Source of the DNA: Tamarix chinensis
Lineage: Eukaryota; Streptophyta; Magnoliopsida; Caryophyllales; Tamaricaceae
Assembly (NCBI GenBank): GCA_030549775.1
Contig: CM060174.1
Span: forward strand, 65,854,566-65,918,565
Direction: 5' to 3'
Length of the DNA stretch: 64,000 bases
Shown here: positions 1-12,202 of the stretch, piece by piece
Numbering within the stretch: position 1 is the stretch's first letter
Layout: every line of letters begins with the position of its first letter
Made by a program: the position numbers and the translations under genes
The notes under the pieces: model-generated
Told to the model about the DNA's origin: nothing
What the model saw: the letters and a program-made list of their open reading frames with translations, nothing else
The model's database searches: none

Positions 1-668
1 TACATAATAACATAGAGAGAGATATATAGTTTATGATTCACACGAATAATGTAAACATAAAACCACAAAATTCACATAGGGTTTCAATGAGATAAAATCT
101 CAATTAATTAACTTAACTCAACATGATTAGCAACATTAACTAGACATTATTTATGTAGGTATATTACACCTACTCAAATTGAATCTTCTAGCACATATAA
201 TATAAATCTTATTCCTAAAAAATCAAACTATATCTAATCTCGAATAATATTGTAACAAGTTTCTTAAATATTGACCAAACAATTAAATAACTACTAATTA
301 GTTCATAATAACTAAGTTCTATTTATAGGATTGTTTATGGGAATATTAACTCACATATAGTAACCAAATAAAATCCTACCAAATTTTATCTTATCTTAAA
401 TAACAACATATGATAAGATAATTCATACCATATGATAAATTAACTTACTAACTAAATAGTTAATTAATTAACTAACTAAATCTCCCTTCATAAGGCCTAA
501 CCCTAAAGTTTAGTTTCCTCCATAGGGTATATTGTCCCTTCCTTAGGGTATACCATTCCTTCATTTATAGGGTATAACTTCCCTCACATAGGGTCATCTG
601 TACCTCCTATAGGGAACTTTGTAGAACCTTCTGTAGGGTGGCTTCTAGTTTTAGGTTTTTCTCCAACA
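1..668 (-). repeat. 3' LTR of the small copia-type element (partial)
   Basis: Alignable by eye to 9,024-9,402 (shared blocks include the stretch around 130-350 and 9,150-9,400) and, at 598-668, to 12,203-12,264 plus 15,591-15,604. About 138 bp of this LTR is missing beyond the window start, giving an LTR of roughly 0.8 kb. Positions 373-597 have no counterpart in the right copy. Around 520-640 a run of short CATAGGGT-like motifs is repeated. Confidence 0.72.
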
Positions 669-1516
669 TCAATCTACCCTTGTTGAGAAGAACTTTTCCT
701 CAAATTTATAGACTTGAGCTTAACCATTCTTCAATCCTAAGTCTTCAACATGGAATACATATTTAAATGTCTTTAAGAGTATGTTAATAGGTAAAATATC
801 TTTGAACCTTCTCTTTTTTTGTCCATTATTTTATAGTGCTTGGAAAAAAATAATTTTAAATAAATTTAATATTGTAGAAGTGAAAATCTATATTAAACTT
901 CTCCCCTTTAATGGTTTCTTCTCATCCAAAGCATAATATATGTCATCCTTTTTGGTGGACTTCATGATCTCCTCAATCCATCCTTTCATTTGTCCTTAGG
1001 ATGGTATGATGTGGATGCGTCTTTCTTCTCCTTGACCTTTAAATGCCTCTACATGCATGGATTCACTCTTCTCTTTAAAAATCTATTCCTTAGGCTCCTT
1101 AACCTCCTCCTTCTTCAAGTCTACCAATTTCCCCTCACAAGATAGGATTTTTTTTTTAATTTTAACCTCTTCCACAACTTCTTATTGTTAAAAAAAAATA
1201 AACCTCTCTATTAGAGATATTCTCCTTCTTTTTGACTTTGAATGACCTCTCCCCACTTGGCTTCAATTTAAATTTCTTTCTTACCATAAGAAATAAATAC
1301 TCATTCTTCTCAACATCATGAGTAAAGTTTATATTTTTTTTGTGGACTCCATCATAACATATGACATGTTTCCATGGGAAACACATCACATTAGATATCA
1401 TCGAATTTCTAATCTTCAAAAACACAACTATAGGATCTATATATAATAACACACATTAGGTGACATTATAGAATAAACAAATGATAAATGCTTGAAATTT
1501 TGAGTGCAAATTTTTT
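669..1516 (-). pseudogene. Interior of copia-type element, left part: degenerate unclassified coding remnant
   Basis: Positions 669-685 read on the minus strand as a purine-rich tract (AACAAGGGTAGATTGA) directly before the LTR, as expected of a polypurine tract. Reading the minus strand from 1,452 to about 900 gives a lysine- and glutamate-rich, mostly open stretch with segments such as CFPWKHVICYDGV, KKNINFTHDVEKNE and KPSGERSFKVKKKE, then stops. I do not recognise a standard pol domain here. It may be a gag-like or non-autonomous element protein. The CACTA element begins at about 1,517 and separates this from the rest of the interior. Confidence 0.45.
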
Positions 1517-1690
1517 TGCAAGGTTTTGATAATGATTCTTATTACAAACCATTATTAAAGACATATCGCATTAATAGTATAGTTTTTAACAACCGTTATT
1601 AATAATAACATATTTAAATCCTATTATTTAACAATGGTTATTAATAATAACCATTATGAAATTTTTTTCATTAAATATTAAAATAGTAAT
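1517..1690. repeat. CACTA left terminal and subterminal repeats
   Basis: The inverted end (about 1,518-1,545) is followed by several direct and inverted copies of motifs like ACCATTATTAA, AACCGTTATTAATA and GGTTATTAATAATAACC. Such clusters are transposase-binding sites in CACTA elements. Matching motifs lie at 6,120-6,321 and 8,143-8,574. Confidence 0.7.
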
Positions 1691-3600
1691 TACCTTTTTT
1701 TTTCAAACATACAAAACCCTATATTTCAACTAAACTCATTTCTCTCATCCTTCATCTCTACTTTCAACCCTCAACTCTATGAACTTCAATGCAAACCCTT
1801 ATGTGCTCGAACATTCTCTTGTGTTTTTCTTGCATTTTGACTTTCAATTTTCTTTCTTTGATTCATTTTATTATTGTAGAGTGCTATTTAGTGTTTTTCC
1901 TCCATTTTCTTAGTTAGTTTGCCACTCTTCCTCCATTTCTAGGTGGTTAGCATGGTGTTCTTACTCTATTTTGAGGTTCTTTATCTTATTATCCCTCCCA
2001 CTAGTGTCAAACCTCTTATTCCATTTTTTTATATCAATTTTCTCTACCTCCATATATTTTGGTGATATTCCTAAATTCTAGGTACCTTGATTATCTCCTT
2101 CTTCTTTAATTCTAGTTTTCAAAAATTACATACAAGATATGTTATTTGCTTACTTGAAATAACTTAGATTATTTTATTTTTTAAGATTTTGGTGGCTGAC
2201 ATGAACTAAAATAGGGTGCTTTTTTCATTTATTACTTGTGAATATGCTTATGAATCCAAAAATATGGTGCTTTTGTAGCTAAACTCTCCTTAGTTCGAAG
2301 TGTGCATTCCTCTTGTTATGATTACCAAACCTCATTTTCTAGGTAGTCCAACATTTGGGTGCATGTTTTTCCATTTCTTGTGAATCAAGAATAGTGTATT
2401 TTTAAGTGATTCTTGTTCTATTGATGGTGCTTTATTTTTCTTAGCATCCTCTTATTGGTTAGTTATTATTTTTCTGGTGTTCTAGGTACACACATTGTTC
2501 GTTAATTACTATTTTTGCTACTTGTTCTATTGCTTAGCTACTACTTGCTTTAATTTACCTTGGTTGGCCTTATAAGGTTTGAATATTTATTTAGGATATG
2601 ATCTAATATTTTTATGATTAGTTTAATTGAGGAGTTTACATATTTTGGAATTTACAAGACTTAGAGAGTAACCTTGATGATTATATTGAGTGGTTGTTTT
2701 CCTTTGTAGGTAGTGAGATATTGCACTTACCCCTTATATACCCTCCATCACATTTATGGATATTTCCCTATGTGGATATTAGTAGTCATGTGATATGGTT
2801 ATATGGGGAGCTAGGTCACTTCATGGGTAGGGGTTCGTACTTTGATTCTTGTATGTTGAGATTGTATCACTTGTTAAGAACCCTACCTCGGATGGAGCCA
2901 TTAACTAGGTCTATAACTATTCATCCAGAGTTTTTTTATCACTCATATACCACAATAAATATTTTTTTAGGATAAGGTACTTGTGAGGCATTATGATCAA
3001 ATAACTACAGAGCGTATGGTGAGAGATGACCATTGGAGGTTGGAGGTTTTGTTATAACTTGTCTAATAGTATCAACCTTATTTACTCTAGAATTTCGATT
3101 CGGGTATATTGACTTTTTTATGATGAAGAGAGGGGGTAGATAACTCTTTAAGATAAGTGAAACCTAAGAACAAGAGATAATGGTGATAGAAGACTCTTTG
3201 TGGGATGATTCTTGTTAGTGTTTAGTTGTAGCAAGCTTATGATGTAAATAGTATTGCTTTTGCGTTAAGGTTCTTATTATTTTTTAGGCCTTATTTTAAC
3301 CCCATAGTATGTATATTGTTTGAAGTTTGAACCCTCGTATGAAGTTATATATATATACATAGAGGCATGCAAGCTTTGTTGTGTGTTACATTAATCTAAA
3401 GGGTAAGCTTCAATATTTTTGGAATGGTTTGTTTATATGGTACATGATTTAGTATAAGTGTTGACTTAATTATGCTAAGACCTCACTAGAAACTGAATAG
3501 GCTAATGTGTTATACAAATATGAATTAACTGTTTTATACATGCCTGATTTGAGAATTCATTTTTAGAGATCTCTAATGTGTAATATTTATTTTTTGCAAG
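1691..3600 (+). other. CACTA interior upstream of the transposase; no recognised gene
   Basis: AT-rich sequence within the CACTA. A 93-codon open stretch at 2,694-2,975 and in-phase fragments after it could be a decayed exon of an element protein, but I recognise no domain. Pyrimidine-rich stretches at about 1,730-2,120 may be leader or intron sequence. Confidence 0.4.
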
Positions 3601-5880
3601 ATACATATATATTGGAAAACTATATTTAGGAAATGGATGTATATAGATTGTAGGTCTAGGGAATATGTGGAAAGGGTATAGGTTTTCATCAAGTTTGTAG
3701 TAGAACATATTTAAGACCTTAGTAGGATACTTGTTCCCTATTTAGTATGTGCTTATATTCAACATATTAGTGCTAATGAACTGAGACATCACATATTTAT
3801 GAATGAATTAAATAGAAGTTATAGACGTTAGATATGATATGGTAAGATAGAGTCTAAATATAATAATGAAGAATATATCAGGGAAAGTAGCATACCACTT
3901 GATAACTATAATAGAGATTATTTGAAAGAGATGACTTAAAAGTTTGAGAAAAATGTTTGAGATTATCCTAAAATAATTTAGAAGTTATTAAGTGACTTAG
4001 AGAAACCTTTTGTGTAGTGGTTGTAGGAAATTTACTAGATTTTCCACAACTCTAAGGTTATACAACTTAAAAGCATGTAACAGATGGAGTGATAAGAGCT
4101 TTATAGATTTATTAGCACTTTTGAAAGATATATTTTTTGACGATAATGTTTTTCCTGATCATATTTATGAAGTGAAGAATATCCTTCCATCCATCAATAT
4201 GAGTTATGAGAATATACATTCATGTCCTAATGAATGAATATTATTTTGCATAGAGTATATGTCATCCTAACCTTGAATTCAAAGCACTACAGTACAAGAA
4301 GAATAGGGTGCTCATTATGGTGGTGTGGCATTTTTCTATAATACCAAGATTTAGGTGGATGTTTAATGATGTTCAAGGTGCCAATAACTTGAGATGGCAT
4401 ACTTACAGAAAGATAGAAGATAGGCTTCTTAGACATACATCTACTTTCCACAATGGATGATAATTGATGGTTTGTTCCCCAAATTTAGTGAAGAAGTAAG
4501 AAACTTGTGTCTTTCATTTTTTGTGGATGGAATGAATCCGAAAAATCAAGGGGCATATAGTATATAGTTGGTGATTTTTGTCATATACAATCTGCCATCA
4601 TGGATCTACATAAAACACAAACATATGTTTTTTTCTTTACTCATATTAGGGCTAAATAAAGAAAGGAATGATATTGATGTTTATTTGGTACCTTTGATTG
4701 ATTATTTGAAGTTCTTTTAGGAAATAAATGTTTTGGGTATTTGATGCATATCGTGAAGAAGAATTTCACTTTGAAAGCCATGATATTATAAACCATAAAT
4801 GATTTTCTATCATATGACAACTTGGAAAATTATAGTTTGAATGACCATTTTGCATGCCCAATATATCAAAAGAATACCTTATTCCAACAATTAAAGCATG
4901 GTTAAGAGATTTTCTATCTTAGGTATCATACTAAGGAATCATCATTATCATAGAAAAAGGAAAACATTTAATGGCTTGTCAAAATATAGGGACATCACCT
5001 ATTTCATTGATAGGTCTACAAATACATTTAAAGATTCAAAGTTTGAAAGTTAATTTGGGAAAGAAGAATAAATCTAAGGTTCCATAAGTTGGGGGGGGGA
5101 GAAGATGTCTATATTCTTCGAACATCATTATTAGGAATCTTTATATGTGGGGCGTGCCCTCGACGTAATGTGTATAAAGACTAATATATGTGGTTGTATT
5201 ATTATTGCATTATTAAATGTTATAAATTAAATGAATAATAAAATATGGGATCAATGCTCAAATAGATATGGCAGATATGGGCATTAGGCTAGAATTAGCA
5301 CCATAGAGCAATGTAAGAAAAAACTTATTTAGCGCCAGCTTGTCATACTCTCTCTAGAAAAGGAAAAATTACATTTTGTGAATTATTTATTAATTTCAAG
5401 GTTCCAAAAGGGTATTCTTTAAATATTAAAAATCTCTTATCCATGAAAGAGTTGAAATAAATTAATATTAACTCTCATGATTGTTATATTTTGTCGCAAC
5501 ATTTTTTGTTGACAAGCATATGTTAGATTTTGCTGAAGCTTAATGTAATTTCTATCAAGATGCTTTATTAGTTCTTTGATGCACTCTAATTCAAAGTTAT
5601 ACACCCTAATAGTTTGGAATCCTTGCAAAGAGGGGTTGTGAGTATTTTGTGCTAGCTTGAAATGTACTTCACACCCTCATTATTTGACATTATAGTACAT
5701 CTAAATGTTCACTTGGTTTATGAGGTACAAATACGGAGACCTATTTATGGGTATTTGATGTACTCCTTTTAGTAGTTTATGAATTTTATAAAAGGTTACG
5801 TGAAGAATCGATATAAGCTAAAAGGACGCATTATATAGCTAGTGTCATATGTCCATTGTTCATTTGTAGGTAAAGGCTAA
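3600..5880 (+). pseudogene. CACTA transposase remnant (transposase-associated domain, TNP2, DUF4218)
   Basis: Three collinear domains of the plant En/Spm TNP2 transposase can be read in shifting plus-strand frames. First, a transposase-associated N-terminus (about 3,615-3,835; FIKFVVEHI then ELRHHIFMNELNRSYRR). Second, the TNP2 core, entered by KFTRFSTTLRLYNLKA (4,028-4,077), WSDKSFIDLLALLKDIFF, LRWHTYRKIEDRLLRH, then FFVDGMNPKNQG, NDIDVYLVPLIDYLKF and INDFLSYDNL. Third, the downstream part with ALDVMCIKTNICG (about 5,155) and a DUF4218-like tail (SHDCYILSQ near 5,473; TWFMRYKYGDLFMG near 5,720). The protein would move the element by cut-and-paste at its CACTA ends. Many stops and frameshifts make this copy non-functional. 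Only parts are continuously open, for example 4,010-4,237. Confidence 0.88.
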
Positions 5881-6321
5881 TTTTGATGAGCTAATGGTTT
5901 TTGGAAATGTAGAAGGATGGAAGAATAAGGGACAAGATAATAAACTTGTTTTTGTTGATAGTATGCATTTTTTTTTGATTTTGAGATGTAATTGTAGCTT
6001 AGGCTACTTATTTTTGTAAACATATACTACCAAATTGTTATTTCTAGAGATATTTGTAAATTTGGTACATCTTGAACATGCATCTAAGCATGTAGAGTAG
6101 AAGAAAACCAAATGAATTTTTTACAATGAGAGGTTTTAATAATGGTTATAAAGAAAAAAAATGTTATTAAAGGCCTTATAATAACATTTTTTGTAAATAT
6201 CCGCTATTAAAAATGCACTATCACACACTTAGAGGAAAATATTGAAGAATGGTTTCAAATTAATAATCATTATTAGAAGAAAAACTATTATTAAAAGGCC
6301 TTATAATAATAGTTTTTATAA
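5881..6321. repeat. CACTA 3' untranslated region and subterminal tandem repeat
   Basis: After the transposase remnant the sequence becomes rich in TTATTAAA-type motifs. A unit of about 120 bp starting AGGCCTTATAATA occurs at about 6,172 and again at about 6,293; the second copy is split by the LINE and resumes at 8,143 (AAAAGTGCACTATCA, AGAGGAAAATATT). This shared unit shows the flanking sequence was continuous before the LINE inserted. Confidence 0.7.
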
Positions 6322-8065
6322 CTAGGTTCATTAAAGGAAGAGCAATCAGTGACAACATCCTACTAGCTACTGAGCTAGTTAAAGGTTACCATAAAAAACA
6401 CCTCTCACCAAGATGCATGCTGAAAGTTAACATGATGAAAGCTTACGACACTGTCAAATGGTCTTTTCTTGAAAATAGGCTCAGTGCCCTAGCCTTCCCT
6501 CCCCAATTCATAAAACTCATCATGTCATGTGTGACTACAGTTAGTTACTCAATAAAAATCAATGGTAGCCTGCAGAAACCATTCAAAGCTGCAAGGGGGG
6601 TTAGACAAGGAGATCCATTATCGCCTTATCTCTTTGTCATTGTCGTGGAATATTTACATAGAGCTCTCTTACAGTTATGGCATAACCCCTATTCAAACCC
6701 CATCCTAAATGCAAGAAGATAAAGCTCATAGATTTAATGTTTGCTGATGATCTACTGCTATTTTGCAGAGGTGATTCAAATTCTTTCCTAAACCTCATTG
6801 AGACCTTCAACCATTTTTCCAAAAACTCTGGACAACAGCCTAATAATCTCAAGAGAAATATCTTCTTTGGTGGCAGGGTTAACAACCATATCATACACTC
6901 TCTACATTCTACTCACCACATCCCAGAGGGCCATCTACCTATAAGATACCTTGGTGTTCCCCTACTTGGCACAACATTGAGAAAACAACATTATCTTCCT
7001 CTTCTTGATAAAATCACAGACAGATTGAAACTTTGGCAGAATCGGTTCCTCAGCTACGCAGGGCGCCTTCAATTGGTAAAATCTGTGCTATTTGGAACTC
7101 AAGCTTACTGGAGCCTCCTTTTCATTATACCTCATCAAGTTTTACAAGAGATAAATGCCATATGCAGAGCATTCCTTTGGACTGGTTCTGAAACTTCAGG
7201 AAAAAATCCTATTGCTTGGGACATAGTTTGCAAACCTAAGCAAGAAGGAGGACTTGGTTTACTAAATTGTTTTTGGTGGAATAATGCAGCTATAGGCAAA
7301 CATCTCTGGAACATTCTGCATCATAAAGAGGTCATGTGGATTCGATGGATACATTCTTATTATATTAAAGACCAAAAATGTTGGTCTATGCAAGCACCTA
7401 CCACATCCTCTAGGATCTTTAAGAAGATTTTATCTCTTAGATCTTATTTTTTCACTCATTTTACTACTGAGCAGGGGAAGGCTCAATGCTTAAATCAAAA
7501 CAGATATTGCATATCTCGTGTGTATCATCTCATAAGACCCCATCATAGTAAGGTATCCTGGCATAACATGGTCTGGAAAAAATGCTCCATTCCAAGACAT
7601 CAATTTATTCTTTGGTTGGCGATTCAGGATAGATTATTTACCAAAAATCGTATGATCCGGTTCGATTCTCACATAAGCACAGATTGTGTCTTCTGCAATG
7701 ATGAGGTTGAAACTCTTGAACACCTATTCTTTACTTGCCCATACTCCCAAACTCTTTGGTCCAACTTAATTATAGCTACTAGTTTCCTCCAAAAATCCAC
7801 AAGATGGCAAGACATCACTCGCTGGCTGAGCAAGATAGGTAGAGGACCAAGAGCTCGAACAAGTTTCTTCCGAACCTTATTTGCTGCAGCAATTTACCAT
7901 ATTTGGGGGGAACGCAATAGAAGAATTTTCCAGCATACCAACCTCCCCTGGACTCACATCAAAAAGCTCATTTTGAAGGATTTAGCCACTCAGGCTGTTG
8001 GATTTAATGAATGTAAATCATACCATCATATCTTAGCCTTGGTAGATCACATATCACTCTGTTGA
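6322..8065 (+). pseudogene. LINE ORF2 remnant: reverse transcriptase C-terminal part and zf-RVT domain
   Basis: The frame reads from FIKGRAISDN into RT motifs: MMKAYDTVKWSFLE (first catalytic Asp, AYDTV), then RGVRQGDPLSPYLFVIVVEYL. A stop and frameshift near 6,700-6,722 end this frame. The other frame resumes with LMFADDLLLFCRG (FADD box, catalytic aspartates intact, 6,737 on), then RYLGVPLLG and a C-terminal zf-RVT region (HNMVWKKCSIPRHQFILWLA; CVFCNDEVETLEHLFFTCPY) ending at 8,065. This is the layout of plant L1 ORF2 proteins. The endonuclease and N-terminal RT are absent. Apart from the single frameshift the frame is long and open, so the insertion is younger than the transposase around it. 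Confidence 0.9.
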
Positions 8066-8142
8066 TGTCTTGAGAATTTTTGATGTAATCAAACTCTACT
8101 TTTGGTATCATATATATAATCCATACATTACTTACCAAAAAA
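6322..8142 (+). mobile_element. 5'-truncated L1-type LINE inserted in the CACTA
   Basis: The insertion is bracketed by a perfect 14-bp target-site duplication, AATAGTTTTTATAA, at 6,308-6,321 and 8,143-8,156. The 3' end carries a short A-rich tail (about 8,135-8,142), as expected for target-primed reverse transcription. The copy begins inside the reverse transcriptase domain, so it is 5'-truncated to 1.82 kb. The flanking CACTA repeat unit resumes directly after the duplication. Confidence 0.92.
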
Positions 8143-8574
8143 AATAGTTTTTATAAATAATTGTTATTAAAAGTGCACTATCATACATAGAGGAAAATAT
8201 TTAATAACGATTTTAACTTAATGAAAGTCAAATAACCAATGATAAAAATGGATTTGATAACAGTTTTAACTTAATAAACATTATTAAAAGTAGAATACCA
8301 AATAATTACACATTAATTTAGGTTTTTTGATAACAACTTTTTTCTTAATAACCATTTTAAAAAATTGATTTTTGATAACGATTTTAAATTAATAAAAATT
8401 ATAAAAAGTTAAATAACAATTGATTATGCAACAATTTTGGAGTTGTTTTTATATCATATTTTTGTTAATAACCATTATTTAAAATTTTGTTTGATAACAA
8501 TTGTTAATAGTTATTAAATATTTAATAATGAATGATTCAATAACAATTCAAAATCATTATTAAAACTCCTTGTG
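8143..8574. repeat. CACTA right subterminal repeats and terminal inverted repeat
   Basis: More than six copies of motifs like TAACGATTTTAACTTAAT and ATTATTAAAA in both orientations lead to the right inverted end (8,546-8,574). This matches the left subterminal cluster and defines the 3' end of the CACTA. Confidence 0.75.
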
Positions 8575-8885
8575 TTCGATGAGACATGAATTTGGTCTTG
8601 GATGATTCATTAATGGAAAACTCAATTTCTCGATCATCTCGTTACTAGCTATATTTACTCAAATTTCAAAATCAATGATCAATTTGCTTACTTTGTGTTT
8701 ACTTTAGAAAGTCTTGTCATGTTGAATGGCTTGATGTGTCCTATTGTATTTGGTAAGTTCATAAGTCAATTTTTGTATCTCTTTCAACAAGGTTTGAAAC
8801 TTGTCTTTCCATTCCATGAGAAAACTTCTCCTTGGATCTTTGAAGTTCTTAGAAGATCTTCAAAATTAAGCTTTAATACCAAAAT
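8575..8885 (-). other. Interior of copia-type element, right part, with primer-binding site
   Basis: On the minus strand, 8,881-8,870 reads TGGTATTAAAGC, which differs by two transitions from TGGTATCAGAGC, the usual initiator-Met-tRNA primer-binding site of plant copia elements. It lies 4 bp from the LTR end at 8,886. Beyond it a minus-strand mini-ORF of about 38 codons begins MEWKDKFQTLLKEIQK. No standard domain is visible. Confidence 0.6.
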
Positions 8886-9402
8886 TGATACATAGTAAAA
8901 GATTAGTTTTTGTGAATGAGCAATTTTATGTTTGATGGGTATGGACATGAATGAGGAACTCTTACAAACTACTCTCGATTAAGCTCACATATAAAATGAT
9001 TAAAAGGTTTCTAAATTACCACTTACATATATAATATAATTTAGAGAGAGATTTAGTTTAAGACTCATAGAGATGATATAAATGTAGAAAAATGAAATTC
9101 ACATAGAGTTTCAACAAGATAAACAAATCAATTCATTAATTCAAGTCAACATGATAGAAACATTGAACACACATGATTTATGTATAGATATATTGTACCC
9201 CTCAAACTGATACTTCTATCAAATATAAGATAAATTGTACTCTTAAACGATCAACATTTATCCAATCTCAACTAATATCCTAATAGACTTCCTAACTATT
9301 GACTAAATATTTAAATAATGCCCGACCAACCCTTAATAACTAAGCACTATTTTTAGATTGTTCATATAAATAATATCTCATACATAGTAACCAAATAGAC
9401 AA
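8886..9402 (-). repeat. 5' LTR of the copia-type element, main block
   Basis: Starts TGATACATAG (plus strand) next to the primer-binding site and matches the left-hand LTR up to 9,402. The LTR then breaks off at a LINE remnant. Its distal end reappears at about 12,203-12,264 and 15,591-15,604, where CTCCCATATCA corresponds to the LTR terminus. About 225 bp of LTR corresponding to 373-597 is missing at the LINE junction. Confidence 0.7.
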
Positions 9403-12202
9403 TGGCACAAATAGACAACTTATGTGACTGAGCGGGTTTCATTGGAAAAAACTATGAGGTTTATCTCTGTCCAAATATCATACACAGTGGCACAAATAGA
9501 GGCTTTGAACCATTTCTTTCTCTAATGCTTCCCCCTATTATGCTTATGCATCCATCTAAGCACTTTGTTTAAGCATTTTCGTTTTTTGGTAATACCCATC
9601 TATTTTAGAACCTGCTGCCATATTTTAGCAGAGAACATGCATTCAAAGAAAAGATGGGTGTGCGTTTCAACTTTGCATTTACAAAGCTCACATCCATTGG
9701 CTATAGGGATGCCTCTAGATGACAGGTTGTCAATGATTGGGAGGCTTTTTTGACAGGAAAGCCATGAAATTATTTGGTGTTTTGGAATGACACACTTGTC
9801 CCAGATTGATTTTGCATAGTAAGTGCCATGCTGGTCACCTTTAGTCTAGTCATAAGCTAGGTTATCTTTCAATTTCCCACCTGCTGTACATTTTAGGAGA
9901 GCAAGCTTTGCATTTGCTATGCTACAAGCCTTGTTGATGAGCCAAGTCCTAATATTCAGGATTTGCTTCCAGCTCTAGGATTCACTATGGTTTTTAGGAA
10001 TATTCCAAATTACCTTCCCCTTCAAATAGTAGTGATGAACCCATTCTGTCCATAGGGAAGGGTGCTTGTTTTTCAGTCTCTAAATCCATTTAAGGCAGAG
10101 GGATTTGTTCTAGCTGAGAGCGTCTTTAATATCCAGCCCACCACATTTCTTACTTCTACCGATGTTATTCCAGCTCGCAAAAACTATCTTTTTCTTCCTT
10201 CAGCATACCCCCAAAAGAATCTTCTGCATAATTTATTGAGTTCTTTCAGAACTTCTTTGGGAAGGAGAAAGGCTAAGACCTAGAAGGTAGATATCCCCTG
10301 CAGGATAGAATTTATAAGTTGCTTTCTCCCATCATAGGAGAGGAAATAGTTGGCCCAATGATGCAGCTTGTTCTTGAATTTTTCCACAAGAATAGCACAA
10401 ACAACACTGTTTAGTTTGCTTCCACGGAGAGGAAGACCCATATATCTGAATGGAATCTTGTATTCTTTAAAGTTTGTAGCCTTCAAATTTTTTTTTATTT
10501 GGGATGCAGTGCCTCCAAAGTAGATAGCAGTTTTTGTAGGATTTGCTTCAAGACCAGAGAAAAGGGCAAATTTTTGGAGGCAATCTTTGAGAGCAAGGAT
10601 AGACTTTAAGCTTCCTCTGGAGAATAGAAGGAGATCATTTGTAAATAGTAGGTGAGATATATTATTTCAGCACATTTGGGGTGTCTCTGGTAGTTAGTGT
10701 CAGGGCTAAGGTTTTTCAACATTCTTGATAGGTATTCTATAGCAAGAATGAAAAGACAGGGAGATATAGGGTCTCCTTGCCATACACCTTTTTTACCCTC
10801 AAAGAAAGCATGGGAAGTGCCATTAAAGCAAATAGAATATTTGGATCCCATCACCCATTTGATGAAAGGAGTAGGAAAACCAAAATGGCCAAGAATTTTC
10901 TCAAGGAAGCTCCAATTTAGGGAATTAAAGGCTTTTTTGATGTCATCTTTGATCACCACTCTTGGGGAGACATTTTTCCTATCATAATGCATGATTATCT
11001 CATGAGCAAGAAGAACATTTTCAGCTAATCGCCTCCCTTTCATGAAAGCACTCTACTCCTTACTGATAAGTTTTTCCATGAGTGGGAGGAGCCTATTTGT
11101 GAGGATCTTGGTAATGGTTTTATAGAGAATGGAGCAACAAGAAATGGGCCTATAATCAGTGACAAAGGAGGGGGATTTCTCTTTTGGAATAATAACCAAC
11201 AAAGTTGAATTTAACTGATTAGGCATGGTCCCATTGTTAAAGTAGTCAAGTATTGCCTCACAAATAGAATTACCAATAATAGGCCAAGCTTTTTGAAAAA
11301 ACCAGCAGTGAAACCATCCTAACTAGAAATTTTATGATCCTTCATGTTAAATATGGCTTCCTTAATCTCCAGGGAGGAGATAGGTTCAGTCAGTAGTAGC
11401 TGATCTATAGAAGAAAGAGAGGGGCCAGGGAGATGAGGGAGAAACTCTAGGCTTGTAGGACAAGGGGTGCCAAGGATGTTTTTATAATAGTTTAGGAAAG
11501 TAGTTGCAATGCGATGGGAGTAAGTTTTGTAGGCTCGATGAGAGTCATAGATAGACGAAATTCTATTTCTAGCTCTCCTTTTAGCAATTTTTGCATGAAA
11601 TCTGGTGTTTTCATCATTTTCAGCTATAGACTTGATTTTGGCTCTTTGGAATAGGCTGCTGACTTCATCTCTTTTGAGGGTATTATATTTATCGCTTAGA
11701 TGTTTTTCTTCAACTTGGAGGAAGCTATGAAGAGGATTATCTTGGAGTTGACTTTGGACAAAGATGAGCTCCTGGAAGCACTGTTGGGTTTTTTGAGTGA
11801 TATTGCTATATTTATGCTGGTGGAGCTTTTTAAGTTGGGGCTTCAGCAATTTGAGTTTTTCAAATACAATCTGTATTTTTGAGCCATGAATGTTTTTATC
11901 CCAGACACTTTTAACAAGGTCCATGAAGCAAGGATCCTCTCCCAGTAATTAAGATATCTGAAAGGATGATGGCCATGATTGTCTCTATCATTGATGTTGA
12001 TGGTGGCTGGGGAGTGGTCAGAGACTCTAGGGGGGAGAAATTCGAATAAGTAGGTGATATTGCTGAGGAACAAGTGATGGTTGGCTAGGATTATGTCAAG
12101 ATTTGCCCAAATCTTATTAGACCCTTCTTGATTGTTAGTCCAAGTGTAAAGACATCCAGAGAAAGGTAAGTCACTAAGTCTGGTAAGGGTTAGGCAGTTC
12201 TA
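9403..12202 (-). mobile_element. L1-type LINE remnant in the copia 5' LTR
   Basis: A minus-strand non-LTR retrotransposon, truncated at both ends, spans the endonuclease C-terminus to the end of ORF2. No poly(A) tract (poly(T) on the plus strand) or target duplication was found at its left end. Instead a short duplicated motif, GGCACAAATAGA, occurs at about 9,404 and 9,490. The right junction near 12,202 passes directly into LTR sequence. The loss of matching LTR sequence suggests the insertion came with a deletion. Confidence 0.75.
9430..12200 (-). pseudogene. LINE ORF2 remnant: endonuclease end, reverse transcriptase, zf-RVT
   Basis: Read right to left on the minus strand: the C-terminal endonuclease (DLPFSGCLYTWTNNQEG, then RVSDHSPATIN near 12,030); a linker (11,319-11,924); reverse transcriptase with GRRLAENVLLAHE, VVIKDDIKKAFNSLNWSFLE and KKGVWQGDPISPCLFILAIEY (10,606-11,043); then RYMGLPLRGSKLN (about 10,440). 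The zf-RVT region follows (CVIPKHQIISWL; GCELCKCKVETHTHLFFEC near 9,650) and a tail, ICATVYDIWTEINLIVF. The RT active-site box reads FTND instead of FADD in the correct frame near 10,635, with a nearby frameshift, so the catalytic aspartate pair is lost. It is clearly more decayed than the LINE at 6,322-8,142. Confidence 0.88.

Larger units (their letters stand above)
1517..8574 (+). mobile_element. CACTA (En/Spm) DNA transposon, degenerate, interrupted by a LINE
   Basis: The outer ends are an imperfect inverted repeat: the right end reads inward as CACAAGGAGTTTTAATAATG (minus strand from 8,574) and the left end as GCAAGGTTTTGATAATG (from about 1,518). Multiple subterminal motifs of the type TAATAACCATTATTAA occur next to both ends, a hallmark of CACTA elements. 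The interior carries a plus-strand TNP2-type transposase remnant. Total span is about 7.06 kb, of which 1.8 kb is an inserted LINE. The 3-bp target duplication is not clear (TTT before the left end, TTC after the right end). The terminal CACTA is degenerate (CAC AAGG). Confidence 0.8.

Noticed and set aside
3502..3708. Minus-strand 68-codon frame in the CACTA
   Set aside because: Shadow of the plus-strand transposase-associated domain, which has family motifs.
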